The notes under the pieces were generated by a model. The model made no database searches. It worked only from the letters and a program-made list of their open reading frames with translations, and was not told the origin of the DNA. Below, one piece after another: positions 1-8,962 of a DNA stretch of 64,000 bases. The translations under genes were made by a program, and so were the position numbers. The stretch is from Actinomadura pelletieri DSM 43383 (GTDB taxonomy: Bacteria; Actinomycetota; Actinomycetes; Streptosporangiales; Streptosporangiaceae), in assembly GCF_003634705.1 (NCBI RefSeq), contig NZ_RBWU01000002.1, positions 558,001 through 622,000 of the forward strand. Reading direction: 5' to 3'. Position 1 is the first letter of the stretch; each line of letters begins with the position of its first letter.

Positions 1-252
1 CTTGGTGGCGACCACGTCGAACAGTCGGGTCAGGGACTTCGCGACGTCCCGCAGCGCGTCCTCCGACCGCACCTGGACCTTGGTGGACTCCGGCGGAAGC
101 GTCTCGCCCTCGTCGTCCTTCGGCCGGTACACGCGGGAGATTCCGGCCAGCAGCGCGGGCTTCTGCAGGGTGCGCAGAACATCGGCGATCTCGCGCTGAG
201 CGCGGCTCTTCGCGCCTTTCTCGATGGCGATGATCTGATTGAGCTTTGCCAC
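1..252 (-). CDS. conserved actinobacterial protein of unknown function (partial, C-terminus beyond the left edge)
   Basis: The N-terminal 84 residues are visible, starting VAKLNQIIAIEKGAKSRAQ from a GTG at 252 with a purine-rich GGAGAAGG ribosome site just upstream. The visible part is hydrophilic and helical with no signal peptide or membrane segment. I recall similar proteins (same opening, then a 'LQKPALL.GISR.Y.PKD..GE' stretch) as widespread in actinomycetes without a known function; that is memory, not a search. The gene runs out of the window, so length and C-terminal domains cannot be judged. Confidence 0.75.
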   Translation of the reverse strand, partial: MAKLNQIIAIEKGAKSRAQREIADVLRTLQKPALLAGISRVYRPKDDEGETLPPESTKVQVRSEDALRDVAKSLTRLFDVVATK

Positions 253-399
253 GTCTACCGTCCTTCTCCGTCATGAACGGGGCCTACGGTACTGATCGCG
301 GCGAAGAATCCTCAATTGATTTTCCGGGCGTCCGAAGTCACGGTTGGTGGCCGTGAAATGTGGTGGGCAGGGGTGGTGGAGTCGGGCATAATCGCGGGC

Positions 400-780
400 G
401 TGACAACAGAAGAGCTGGTTCAGGTATGGCGTGACGTCATTCGGGGCGACGACAAGTCCTGGGTGCTGTTCGAGCACGGGACGTGTGTCATTCTCATGGA
501 GCCCGAGGAGGACCTGGCCGCGCAGGCGGTCGAGTTGTTGAGGGAGTACGGGCCCGTCCATGCGGGTGGCCCGGCGGGTGATTTCGGCACGCTCGACCTC
601 ACCGCGGCGCCCGGCTGGGCCGTGTACGGGCACCACGACGACATCCTGACCTATGTGGCTCCCGAGGAGGTCGAGGAGGGGGCCGAAAGTGTGGCCGTGG
701 GCCTTTTGGGGCGGTCCAAACGGGATCGGGACGGACACGAACTCAATGCCGTCCACGTGGAGGACAGGCGGCCGGGCTGA
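400..780 (+). CDS. hypothetical protein
   Basis: Small acidic soluble protein of 126 residues. I chose the GTG at 400 (VTTEELVQVWRDVIRGDD) because the protein-like sequence starts there; the frame stays open upstream to an ATG-type start at 316, but that extension looks like untranslated leader. The sequence reads like a compact alpha/beta domain ('SWVLFEHGTCVILMEPEED' followed by 'GYG/HHDDILTYV'-like strands). No catalytic motif, signal peptide or membrane span is seen. It is followed 43 bp later by another small gene in the same direction. I do not recognise a named family. Confidence 0.6.
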   Translation: MTTEELVQVWRDVIRGDDKSWVLFEHGTCVILMEPEEDLAAQAVELLREYGPVHAGGPAGDFGTLDLTAAPGWAVYGHHDDILTYVAPEEVEEGAESVAVGLLGRSKRDRDGHELNAVHVEDRRPG

Positions 781-822
781 AACCGCCGCCTGATGTCCTA
801 AGAAGTCTGTACAAATGTCCGT

Positions 823-1353
823 GTGGCCGAATGGGACGGGGAGGCGCTGGCGCGGCTGAGGTCCGCCGTGCATCGCGGGGACGTGGACGCCGGGCTCGAC
901 GTCCTGCGGGAGCGTCCCCTGGCACCGGTCCTCCAGTACGCCGGTGACGTGGCCGTGGCGGCCGTGGCCCAGGGACGCATCGAGGGCACCTGGCTCGCCG
1001 CGGAGTGTCGTGCGTTGCTCGCCGAGCGGGCCCTGCCGGGGGACGAGGTGCTCGCCGCCGAACTGGCCGCGCCGCCCGAGCACGGGGCCGCCCTGGTCCC
1101 GCTGCCGGTCGACCTCGGGGCCGTGGCGGCGGCGATGGACGACGGCCTGCACGTCCTCGATCTCGAACGCGGCGACGTCCTGCCTCTGGACGAGGTCCTC
1201 TTCGACGAGGTGCCCGACGATGAGCCGCAGAATGCCGGGCGCTGGCTTCCGATACCTCCGGCCGTCCTGCCGGAGGGGGAGGACGCGCGGCGTGGCGCGG
1301 GCCGGGCATGGCTCGCCGGACAGGGTTACCGTCCGGCTCCCCGAACCCTCTAG
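823..1353 (+). CDS. hypothetical protein, weakly UPF0158-like
   Basis: 176-residue acidic protein starting at GTG 823. The middle ('LGAVAAAMDDGLHVLDLERGD', then 'RWLPIPP') and the end ('RAWLAGQGYRPAPRTL') resemble the pattern of UPF0158 proteins, in which a short strand-rich domain with 'LD..TG.V' precedes a C-terminal '..RA..WL...GY.P' helix; the resemblance is weak and by eye. There are no membrane segments. Its stop codon overlaps the stop of the convergent lysX gene by 4 bp. Role unknown. Confidence 0.55.
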   Translation: MAEWDGEALARLRSAVHRGDVDAGLDVLRERPLAPVLQYAGDVAVAAVAQGRIEGTWLAAECRALLAERALPGDEVLAAELAAPPEHGAALVPLPVDLGAVAAAMDDGLHVLDLERGDVLPLDEVLFDEVPDDEPQNAGRWLPIPPAVLPEGEDARRGAGRAWLAGQGYRPAPRTL

Positions 1354-4300
1354 CCGCCGGGACGGGCCAGGGGGAAGGGGATCGTCTCCCGGATGCTGCG
1401 GCCCGTCAACGTCATCAGCAGACGGTCGATGCCCAGGCCCAGACCGCCCGAGGGCGGCATCGCGTACTCCAGGGCGTGCAGGAAGTCCTCGTCCAGCTCC
1501 ATCGCCTCGGGGTCGCCGCCCGCGGCCTGAAGCGACTGTTCGGTGAGGCGCCGCCGCTGTAGGACGGGGTCGATCAGCTCCGAGTAGGCGGTGCCGAGTT
1601 CGAGCCCGAAGACGATGAGGTCCCACTTCTCGGCCAGCCGCGGGTCACGGCGGTGCGGGCGGGTCAGCGGGGACGTCTCCGCCGGGTAGTCGCGAACGAA
1701 CGTCGGCTCGGTCAGCTCCTCCTCGACCAGGGCCTCGAACAGCTCCTGGACGACCCTGCCCTGCCCCCACTTCGGGTCGAACCCGAGCCCGAAGCGTTCG
1801 GCGTACCCCCGCATGACGTCGAGCGGGGTGTCCGGCGTGATCTCGTCGCCGAGGGTCTCGGACACCGACCCGTACACGGTGACCTCCCGCCACGGTTCGG
1901 CGAGGTCGTACTCGACCCCGTCCCGGACGACGACCGTGCCGCCGAGCGCCGCGCGGGCCGCGTCGACGACGAGGGAGCGGGTCAGGGTCGCCATCGTGTC
2001 GTAGTCGCCGTACGGCTCGTACGCCTCCAGCATCGTGAACTCGGGGTTGTGCTTGTGCGACACGCCCTCGTTGCGGAAGTTGCGGTTCAGCTCGAAGACA
2101 CGGCCGACTCCGCCGACCAGGAGCCGCTTGAGATACAGCTCGGGCGCGATCCGTAGGTAGAGCCGCATGTTGTAGGCGTTGATGCCGGTCGTGAACGGGC
2201 GGGCGGACGCGCCGCCGTGGATGGGTTGCAGCATCGGCGTCTCGACTTCGAGGTACCCGCGGTCGCGCAGGCCGTCGCGGAGGGCGGCGATCGCGTCGCC
2301 GCGCATCCGCAGCATCCGGCGGGCGTCGTCGTTTACGATGAAGTCGACGTATCGCCGCCGGACGCGGGCCTCGGGATCGCTCAGGCCCGACCGCTTGTTC
2401 GGCAGGGGGCGCAGGCATTTGGCGGCGAGCGTCCATGACGACGCCAGCACCGACAGCTCCCCGCGCCGCGAGGTGACGACCTCGCCGCGCACGGCCACCT
2501 GGTCGCCGAGGTCGATGAGGGTCTTCCAGCGGTGCAGCGAGTCGTCCCCGAGCGCGTCGGCGGTCAGCATGACCTGGAGGTCGGCGGTCTCGTCCCGCAC
2601 CGTCACGAAGATCAGCCTGCCGTGTTCGCGGGCGAGGACGACCCGTCCCGCGATCGCCGCGCGCACGCCGGTGCGCGTGTCCGGGGGCAGATGGACGAAG
2701 CGGGCGCGGACGTCGGCGGCGAGGTCGGCGCGGTCGCAGTGCAGCGCGTACGGCTCCAGCCCGGCGGCGCGGATCCGGTCGAGCTTGGCGTGCCTGACCC
2801 GTTCCTGTTCCGACAGCCGCCGCCGGGGCACGCAGGGCGTGTCGGCGGCGTCCTCGATCTCCTTGATCTTCTCGACGAGGTCGCCGGACGGGACCATCGC
2901 CGCCGCGCGATCCAGCTTCGGCCGGTTCAGGTTCGGCAGGAACCCCTCGGCGCGGGCGTACGCGAGCCCCAACCGGACGAGGTGGCGGCTCTGCGTGTAG
3001 CAGACGTAGCGTGGACGCCAGTCGGGCAGGTATTTGGAGTTCGCCAGATACAGCGACTCGAGTTGCCAGAACTTCGACGCGAACGACAGGAACCGGTAGG
3101 ACAGCCGCGCGACGGGCCCGGCGCCGATCTGCGAGCCGCGGACGAACGCCGACCGCAGCGTCGCGAAGTTCAGCGAGAGCCGCTGCGCGCCGACCGCCGC
3201 CGACCGCTCGGCGAGCTTGGCGACCATGTACTCGTTGAGCCCGTTCTCGGCGGCCGGGTCGCGGCGCATCAGGTCGAGCGACAGGCCGGCGCGTCCCCAC
3301 GGCACGAAGCTGAGCAGGCCGCGCAGGTCGCCCCGGGCGTCGAACGCCTCGACCATCACGCAACGGCCGTCGGTGGGGTCGCCGAGCCGGCCGAGCGCCA
3401 TCGAGAAGCCGCGTTCGGCGGCGTCGCCGCGCCACGCGTCGGCGCTGCGGATCAGCGTGGCCATCTCCCACGCCGGGATCTGCGAGTGGCGGCGCACGCG
3501 GACCGTGTACCCGGCGCGTTCGACCCGCCGGACGGCCTGCCGGACGGGCCGCATCTCCCGTCCGTCCAGACTGAACGCGGTGAGGTCGAGGACGGCCTCG
3601 TCGCCGAGTTCCAGCGCGTCGAACCCGTGCCGCCGGTAGACGTGCGCGCCGCGCTCACCGACGCTGACGGCGCCGGGGATCCAGGCGTGCGCGCGGCACT
3701 CGGCCAGCCACGCCTCGATCGCCTGGTCCCAGGATTCGGGATCGCCGAGCGGGTCGCCGCTGGCCAGGGAGACCGAACCCTCGACCCGGTAGGCGATGGC
3801 CGCCTTACCGTTCGGTGCGACCATGACGTCCTTGTCGCGGCGCAGCGCGAAGTAGCCGAGCGAGTCCTGGTCGCCGTGCTCGGCGAGCAGCGAGCGGGCG
3901 GCGAGCTCCTCCCGCGGGCCGAGAACGGGGTCGCGGCGGCCCGGTTTGAACATCGCCCAGAACGTGACGATCAGCAGCCCGGTGCCGAGGACCCACAGGA
4001 TCGCGTCCACCCAGAGCGGCACGTCCACGTCGATCGGCTTGCCGGTGACGCGCGGCCCGAGAACGGTCTGCGAGATCGCGTAGACCGGATGCGTCCAGAA
4101 GTCGCCGTTGCCGTCGCGGTCGGTGACGGTGACGGTGAACGTCCCGATTCCGCAGGTCACGACCAGTAGGCCGGTGAAGACCCGCGCGGCCAGACGCCGG
4201 TTCGCGCGGTCGGGCAGCGTGGTGAACTGCCCGCGCGCGGCGACCACCAGGGTGAGGACGGCGAGATGGACGGCGGTGGTCCCCACCAGTCCGGGCGCGA

Positions 4301-4688
4301 TGACCTCGTCCGGGTCGAGGGCGGCCGTCAGCAACGCCGCGACGCCGAGCGCGGTCGGCAGACAGAAGATCAACAGCAGTAGTCGCCACGCGACCCGTTT
4401 GCGCCGCCGGACGCCCATCGACAGCAGGATCCAGAGGAGCCCGAGCGGCACGCTCGGGAACCAGCCGAGATACCCGATCCAGCGCAGCGCCCAGATGTCG
4501 GCGATCTCAAGGATGAGACCATAGGAGCCCCACGCGAGCAGCGACAGGATCCCGGAGAGTCGGGTGTACCAGAAGAAGATCGTCGGAGCGGCCCGGACCA
4601 GCCGGCGCCACTCACCGCGCAGGCCGATTCCACGGCCGCCGCGCGCCACGGCCGGGTCAGTCGTCGTTACGAAGGCCACGTGGATCAC
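1350..4688 (-). CDS. lysX: LysX: bifunctional lysylphosphatidylglycerol synthetase / lysyl-tRNA synthetase
   Basis: About 1112 residues, matching the roughly 1170-residue mycobacterial LysX. Order of domains: a multi-span membrane region (about residues 30-260, first helix near 'TRLSGILSLLAWGSYGLIL'), a soluble MprF-type aminoacyl-PG transferase domain (DUF2156, about 270-590), an OB-fold anticodon-binding domain ('GRVVLAREHGRLIFVTVRDE'), and a class II LysRS core with motif 2 'FELNRNFRNEGVSHKHNPEF' and motif 3 'GLGLGIDRLLMTLTG'. The protein charges tRNA-Lys and transfers lysine to phosphatidylglycerol, which lowers surface negative charge and protects against cationic peptides. The start is uncertain: GTGs at 4688 and 4679 are plausible, and the frame stays open to 4820. 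Divergent from the kinase gene. Confidence 0.9.
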   Translation of the reverse strand: MIHVAFVTTTDPAVARGGRGIGLRGEWRRLVRAAPTIFFWYTRLSGILSLLAWGSYGLILEIADIWALRWIGYLGWFPSVPLGLLWILLSMGVRRRKRVAWRLLLLIFCLPTALGVAALLTAALDPDEVIAPGLVGTTAVHLAVLTLVVAARGQFTTLPDRANRRLAARVFTGLLVVTCGIGTFTVTVTDRDGNGDFWTHPVYAISQTVLGPRVTGKPIDVDVPLWVDAILWVLGTGLLIVTFWAMFKPGRRDPVLGPREELAARSLLAEHGDQDSLGYFALRRDKDVMVAPNGKAAIAYRVEGSVSLASGDPLGDPESWDQAIEAWLAECRAHAWIPGAVSVGERGAHVYRRHGFDALELGDEAVLDLTAFSLDGREMRPVRQAVRRVERAGYTVRVRRHSQIPAWEMATLIRSADAWRGDAAERGFSMALGRLGDPTDGRCVMVEAFDARGDLRGLLSFVPWGRAGLSLDLMRRDPAAENGLNEYMVAKLAERSAAVGAQRLSLNFATLRSAFVRGSQIGAGPVARLSYRFLSFASKFWQLESLYLANSKYLPDWRPRYVCYTQSRHLVRLGLAYARAEGFLPNLNRPKLDRAAAMVPSGDLVEKIKEIEDAADTPCVPRRRLSEQERVRHAKLDRIRAAGLEPYALHCDRADLAADVRARFVHLPPDTRTGVRAAIAGRVVLAREHGRLIFVTVRDETADLQVMLTADALGDDSLHRWKTLIDLGDQVAVRGEVVTSRRGELSVLASSWTLAAKCLRPLPNKRSGLSDPEARVRRRYVDFIVNDDARRMLRMRGDAIAALRDGLRDRGYLEVETPMLQPIHGGASARPFTTGINAYNMRLYLRIAPELYLKRLLVGGVGRVFELNRNFRNEGVSHKHNPEFTMLEAYEPYGDYDTMATLTRSLVVDAARAALGGTVVVRDGVEYDLAEPWREVTVYGSVSETLGDEITPDTPLDVMRGYAERFGLGFDPKWGQGRVVQELFEALVEEELTEPTFVRDYPAETSPLTRPHRRDPRLAEKWDLIVFGLELGTAYSELIDPVLQRRRLTEQSLQAAGGDPEAMELDEDFLHALEYAMPPSGGLGLGIDRLLMTLTGRSIRETIPFPLARPGG

Positions 4689-4813
4689 GTTTCCGTGTGC
4701 GGATGACCGTCCGGAGGCGAACCCGCGGGTGAAGCCGGACGTCGTACGGGTAGGGGGATGTGGCGTGCAAGCTTGGTCCAAGATTCTCAGCAAAAGTCGA
4801 TATGGTCGCGGAT

Positions 4814-6790
4814 ATGCCAAATGAACCCACCGGTGGGCGGTTGCTCGCCCGCCGCTACCGCCTGGTCACCCAGGTCGGCCGAGGCGGCATGGGGACGGTC
4901 TGGCAGGCACACGATGAGGTCCTCGGTCGTGACGTCGCGGTGAAGGAGGTCATCCTCCCGCATGGTCTCACCGACGAGGAACGCGCTGTCCACCACAAGC
5001 GCACGTTCCGTGAGGCGCGCACCGCCGCGCGGCTCGGCCACCCCGGCGTCGTCACCGTCTATGACGTCGTCGAGGAGGACGACCGGCCCTGGATCATCAT
5101 GGAGCTCATCAGGGCGCGTTCCCTGGACCAGGTGATCAAGCAGGACGGGCCGCTGGAGACCCGCCGTGCCGCGGAGATCGGCCGGCAGATGCTCGCCGCC
5201 CTGCACGCCGCGCACGGCGCCGGTGTCCTGCACCGCGACGTCAAGCCCAGCAACGTGCTGATCACCGGCACCGGGCGGATGGGCGAGCGGGCCGTGCTCA
5301 CCGACTTCGGCATCGCCACCGCGTCCGGCGACGCCACCCTCACCCAGACCGGCCTGGTCATGGGGTCCCCCGCCTACATCGCGCCCGAACGGGCCCGCGG
5401 CCGGGTCGCGGGTCCCGCGTCCGACCTGTGGTCGCTCGGCGTCACCCTGTACGCGATGCTGCACGGCAAGTCGCCGTTCGAGCGGCCCGAACCGATGGCC
5501 GCGCTCGTCGCGGTGATCTCCGAGGAGCCCGACCCGCCGGAGATGGGCGGACGCCTCATCCCCGTCGTCGAGGGCCTGCTGCGCAAGGACCCCGACGAGC
5601 GGATGGACGCGATCGAGGCGGGCGCGCTGCTCGACGACATCGTCCGCCGGGAGACCATCGACACGCAGCGGACGATGGCCGTCGAGTACTCGGCCGACGA
5701 CATGCCCGCGGGGACGGCCGATCCCGGTGGCCCGACCACCGTCGACCCGGTCGGCCCCCGTCCCGGCCCCGACGCCGCCGAGGCCCGCCCGGACCAGCTG
5801 ACCAGCTTCGACCTGCCGCCCACGACCTCCCCGCGAACCGCCCGACCGTCCCGTTCCGCCCGATCCTCCCGCTCTTCCCGGTCCGCGACGTCCGGCCGGT
5901 CGGCCGAGCCCGGTTCGACCGCGCGGTTCGGGAGCGTCGGCGCCGACGGCGGCCGGGCCGGACCCGGCGAGACCACCCCCGACCCCGGCCGTGCGGCGAC
6001 GTGGCGTTCCCTCTCGCCCCGGTCCTCCGCGCCCGCCGCCGGGAACTCCGCGACGGAACCGTCCGGCGACCCGGCGACGGCGCGGCACTTCGCGCCGTCC
6101 ACGCACCCGGCCGGACGGCCCGCCCTCGCCTCCAACCGCAACGTCCTGATCGTCGCCGTGGTCGCGCTGATCATCATCGTGGTCGTCACGGGCATCGCGT
6201 TGGCGAACAGCCGTGGGAACGGGAAACCGGCCCGCAAGGAGGCCGCCACGACCCCCACGACGGGCGGCCAGAAGACGGGCGGCCAGAAGCAGTCCGCGCC
6301 ACCGAGTTCGGCCAAGCCCGCCGACGCGCTTCCCGCCGGGTTCACCATGCACAAGGACCCCAGCGGCTACTCCGTACCGGTCCCCAAGGGCTGGAGCGGC
6401 CCCGAACGGAAGCAGGGCGGCGACCACTTCTACTCGCCGGACCGCAGGACCTATCTCCAGATCGACCAGACCGACGACCCCAGCGACAGCGCGATCGACG
6501 ACTGGCGGCGGCAGGCACGCGGCGGTAACCGCTTCGCGGGCTACCGGGAGATCCGGATCGAGCCGACCGGGGACCATCCGCCCGTCCCCGACACCGGCGA
6601 CGGCGACGACTCCGCCGACTGGGAGTTCACCTTCGACAACGGTGGCGGGCGCAAGCACATCCTCAACCGCGGTTTCGTCGCGGGAGGGCACGGCTACGCC
6701 ATCCTCCTCTGCGCCCCCGAGAGCGACTGGGCCAAGGTGTTCGCCGACATGCAGCCGGTGTACCGCTTCTTCGAACCCGCGGGTGACTAG
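4814..6790 (+). CDS. PknB-type Ser/Thr protein kinase with extracellular domain
   Basis: 658-residue Hanks-type kinase. Start ATG 4814 puts the kinase domain directly at the N-terminus; another ATG lies at 4802, and no good ribosome site is present, so a leaderless or short-leader message is possible. Kinase features: glycine loop GRGGMGTVW (residues 22-30), invariant lysine VAVK (K44), catalytic HRDVKPSN, DFG, and activation segment TLTQTGLVMGSPAYIAPERA. A Ser/Arg/Pro-rich linker (about 300-450) leads to one membrane span ('IVAVVALIIIVVVTGIAL'), then an extracellular domain of about 170 residues beginning 'AGFTMHKDPSGYSVPVPKGW'. No PASTA repeats, so the ligand is unlikely to be muropeptide in the PknB manner. 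A paralogue follows 135 bp downstream. Confidence 0.93.
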   Translation: MPNEPTGGRLLARRYRLVTQVGRGGMGTVWQAHDEVLGRDVAVKEVILPHGLTDEERAVHHKRTFREARTAARLGHPGVVTVYDVVEEDDRPWIIMELIRARSLDQVIKQDGPLETRRAAEIGRQMLAALHAAHGAGVLHRDVKPSNVLITGTGRMGERAVLTDFGIATASGDATLTQTGLVMGSPAYIAPERARGRVAGPASDLWSLGVTLYAMLHGKSPFERPEPMAALVAVISEEPDPPEMGGRLIPVVEGLLRKDPDERMDAIEAGALLDDIVRRETIDTQRTMAVEYSADDMPAGTADPGGPTTVDPVGPRPGPDAAEARPDQLTSFDLPPTTSPRTARPSRSARSSRSSRSATSGRSAEPGSTARFGSVGADGGRAGPGETTPDPGRAATWRSLSPRSSAPAAGNSATEPSGDPATARHFAPSTHPAGRPALASNRNVLIVAVVALIIIVVVTGIALANSRGNGKPARKEAATTPTTGGQKTGGQKQSAPPSSAKPADALPAGFTMHKDPSGYSVPVPKGWSGPERKQGGDHFYSPDRRTYLQIDQTDDPSDSAIDDWRRQARGGNRFAGYREIRIEPTGDHPPVPDTGDGDDSADWEFTFDNGGGRKHILNRGFVAGGHGYAILLCAPESDWAKVFADMQPVYRFFEPAGD

Positions 6791-6925
6791 TGGCGGATCG
6801 CCTGTTCGCCGGTCGGTTCCGGCGCGAAACCGTGGCCGGAGGCCACGGGACGGGAACGGTGTGACGCATAATCGACACGTTCCGTCCCTCCGGGGTGGGC
6901 CGACCAGTGGGGGGTCCCTCTAGCA

Positions 6926-8371
6926 ATGGCACAGGCACGTCTGCTCGGTAACCGCTACCGACTCGACTCGGTCGTCGGCCGGGGCGGGATGGGCACCGTG
7001 TGGCGCGCCCTCGACGTCATGCTGGACCGCGAGGTCGCCGTCAAGGAGGTCGTGTTCCCGCCGGGCCTCGACGAGGAGGAACGGGCCGTCCTGTACGAGC
7101 GGACGTTCCGGGAGGCACGGGCGTCGGCGCGGCTGAACCATTCCGGGGTGGTGACCGTCCACGACGTCGTCGAGGAGTCCGACCGGCCCTGGATCGTGAT
7201 GGAGCTGGTCCTCGCGCCGTCGCTTCAGGACGTCCTCGAACGCGGCCCGATGGACCACAGCCGGGTCGCCGACATCGGGTTGCAGATGCTCGGCGCGCTC
7301 CGCCACGCCCACGAGAAGGGCATTCTGCACCGTGACATCAAACCCAGTAACGTTCTGATCACAGATGCGGGACGGGTGGTGCTCACCGACTTCGGCATCG
7401 CGCAGATGGAGGGCGACGCGACCCTCACCCAGACGGGCCTCGTCATGGGGTCCCCCGCCTACATCGCTCCGGAGCGGGCGCAGGGCGAACGGGCGGTGCC
7501 CGCCTCCGACCTGTGGGCGCTCGGCGCGACCCTGTACGCGGCCGTGGAGGGGCACTCACCCTACGAGCGGTCGGACGCGATGGCGTCGTTGCAGGCGGCC
7601 CTGAGCGAGCCGGTGCCGCCGCCGCGCAACGCGGGCCCGCTCGCGCCGGTGCTGAACGGCCTGCTGGCCCGCGAGCCGATGAACCGGATGACCGCCGCCC
7701 AGGCACAGCCACTGCTCACCCGCGTGGCGGCCCTGCGCCCACGGTCGTCGTCCCCCTCGTCCCCCTCGTCGCCTTCGGCGCCGCCCGCCCCGCCGCAGGC
7801 CGAGGAGACGGTGACGGACGAGCCGTCCGCGCGTTTCCTGCCCACCAGGGTGGACGAGCCGTCGGAGACCGTCCTCGACCCGGACGAACTCGGCGCGGTG
7901 ACGCGCCGTGACCCCGGCGGGTGGGCGCCGCCGCCTCCGCCTCCGCCGCCCCCCACCCGACCCCCGGCCCAGCCGCCCGCTCAACCGTCGTCCTCGCCCC
8001 AGTCCTCGTCGCCGCCCGCGCCGTCCTCGTCCCCGTCGGCCGGGGCCTCGCAGCCTGCGCGGACACCGCCGCCGTGGGAACAGCCTCGGCAGTACTCGCA
8101 CTGGCAGCAACCGTCCCCGCCGCCCGCGCCGGGCCCTTCCGACGGACGCGCCGAGCGCCGCCGGACCGTGGTCGTCGTCACGATCGCGGTGGTCCTCGTC
8201 GTGGTGGCGGTGCTGGCCGGGGCGTTCATCCTGCGCGGCAAGCTCCGGACCGGATCAGCCGCCGGCGGACAGCGCGTCCAGGGCGAGGCGCAGGTCGGCG
8301 ACATGTTCGTCGAGCTCGCCGGCGGGTTCACCCGTCCGCAGCCGCTGCACATCGTCCTCCACCAGCCGTAG
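6926..8371 (+). CDS. PknB-type Ser/Thr protein kinase, paralogue of the upstream kinase
   Basis: 481 residues. Kinase domain at the N-terminus: GRGGMGTVW (18-26), VAVK (K40), HRDIKPSN, DFG, and an activation segment identical to the upstream kinase (TLTQTGLVMGSPAYIAPERA), which points to tandem duplication. A long Ser/Pro-rich linker with a poly-Pro run precedes a single membrane span ('VVVVTIAVVLVVVAVLAGAF'). Only about 48 residues follow it, so unlike its neighbour it lacks a real sensor domain. Its last 117 bp overlap, on the opposite strand, the 3' end of the receiver gene at 8255-8875. A G-rich run lies about 13 nt before the ATG. Confidence 0.9.
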   Translation: MAQARLLGNRYRLDSVVGRGGMGTVWRALDVMLDREVAVKEVVFPPGLDEEERAVLYERTFREARASARLNHSGVVTVHDVVEESDRPWIVMELVLAPSLQDVLERGPMDHSRVADIGLQMLGALRHAHEKGILHRDIKPSNVLITDAGRVVLTDFGIAQMEGDATLTQTGLVMGSPAYIAPERAQGERAVPASDLWALGATLYAAVEGHSPYERSDAMASLQAALSEPVPPPRNAGPLAPVLNGLLAREPMNRMTAAQAQPLLTRVAALRPRSSSPSSPSSPSAPPAPPQAEETVTDEPSARFLPTRVDEPSETVLDPDELGAVTRRDPGGWAPPPPPPPPPTRPPAQPPAQPSSSPQSSSPPAPSSSPSAGASQPARTPPPWEQPRQYSHWQQPSPPPAPGPSDGRAERRRTVVVVTIAVVLVVVAVLAGAFILRGKLRTGSAAGGQRVQGEAQVGDMFVELAGGFTRPQPLHIVLHQP

Positions 8372-8875
8372 GCGCTCGTCGAGGGCCGTCAGCAGCCGGT
8401 CGCCGCCCGCCGCCGCGCCGTCGCCGTTGCCGTCCGCGCCTTCGGCGAGGCTCTGCCGCAGCAGCCGCGCCTGCCGCCTGAGCTGCAGGTGACGGCGGTG
8501 CAGTTCCACGAACACCGACACCTTCGCCCGCAGCAGCCACGGGTCGAACGGTTTGGTGAGGTAGTCGACGGCACCGGCCGCGTAGCCGCGGAACGCCTGC
8601 TCACCGGACTCGCCGCCGGCGGTGAGGAAGATGATCGGGATGTCGCGGGTGCGGGGCCGGGCCTTGATATGGGCCGCGGTTTCGAAACCGTCCATCTCCG
8701 GCATCACGACGTCGAGCAGGATCAGCGCGAACTCGTCGTTCAGCAGCTCCTTCAGCGCGGCCTGCCCGGACGTGACCGGGACCACCTCGACCGGCAGCGC
8801 GTCCAGCACGGCGGCGAGGGCGGTCAGATTCTCCGTTCGGTCGTCGACGGCCAGGATCCTCGTGTCGCTCGGCAC
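8255..8875 (-). CDS. response regulator receiver protein, no DNA-binding domain
   Basis: 206 residues with start at GTG 8875, chosen because AGGAG sits 4 nt upstream; a GTG at 8887 is the alternative. The CheY-like receiver covers about residues 5-125: 'ILAVDD' acidic pocket, phospho-acceptor in ALILLDVVMPEMDG, 'LTAGG' switch region and lysine in 'YLTKPFDP'. After it come about 80 residues predicted as a coiled-coil helix with no output domain ('LRRQARLLRQSLAEG', then 'LTALDERLRLVEDD'). Such proteins usually sit in phosphorelays or act by protein contact. There is no partner kinase beside it. Its 3' end overlaps the convergent kinase gene by 117 bp. Confidence 0.88.
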   Translation of the reverse strand: MPSDTRILAVDDRTENLTALAAVLDALPVEVVPVTSGQAALKELLNDEFALILLDVVMPEMDGFETAAHIKARPRTRDIPIIFLTAGGESGEQAFRGYAAGAVDYLTKPFDPWLLRAKVSVFVELHRRHLQLRRQARLLRQSLAEGADGNGDGAAAGGDRLLTALDERLRLVEDDVQRLRTGEPAGELDEHVADLRLALDALSAGG

Positions 8876-8962
8876 CGGACTCCTCACGTCAGCGACGGCT
8901 CTGCCGTCCACCCTGCCACGACCCACCGTACGGCGACAGTGAATCGCCCAGAGTACGCATTT

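Noticed and set aside
4787..6691. 634-codon open frame antisense to the first kinase
   Set aside because: Shadow of the high-GC kinase gene; Gly/Arg/Val-rich with no domain; the sense frame has full kinase motifs.
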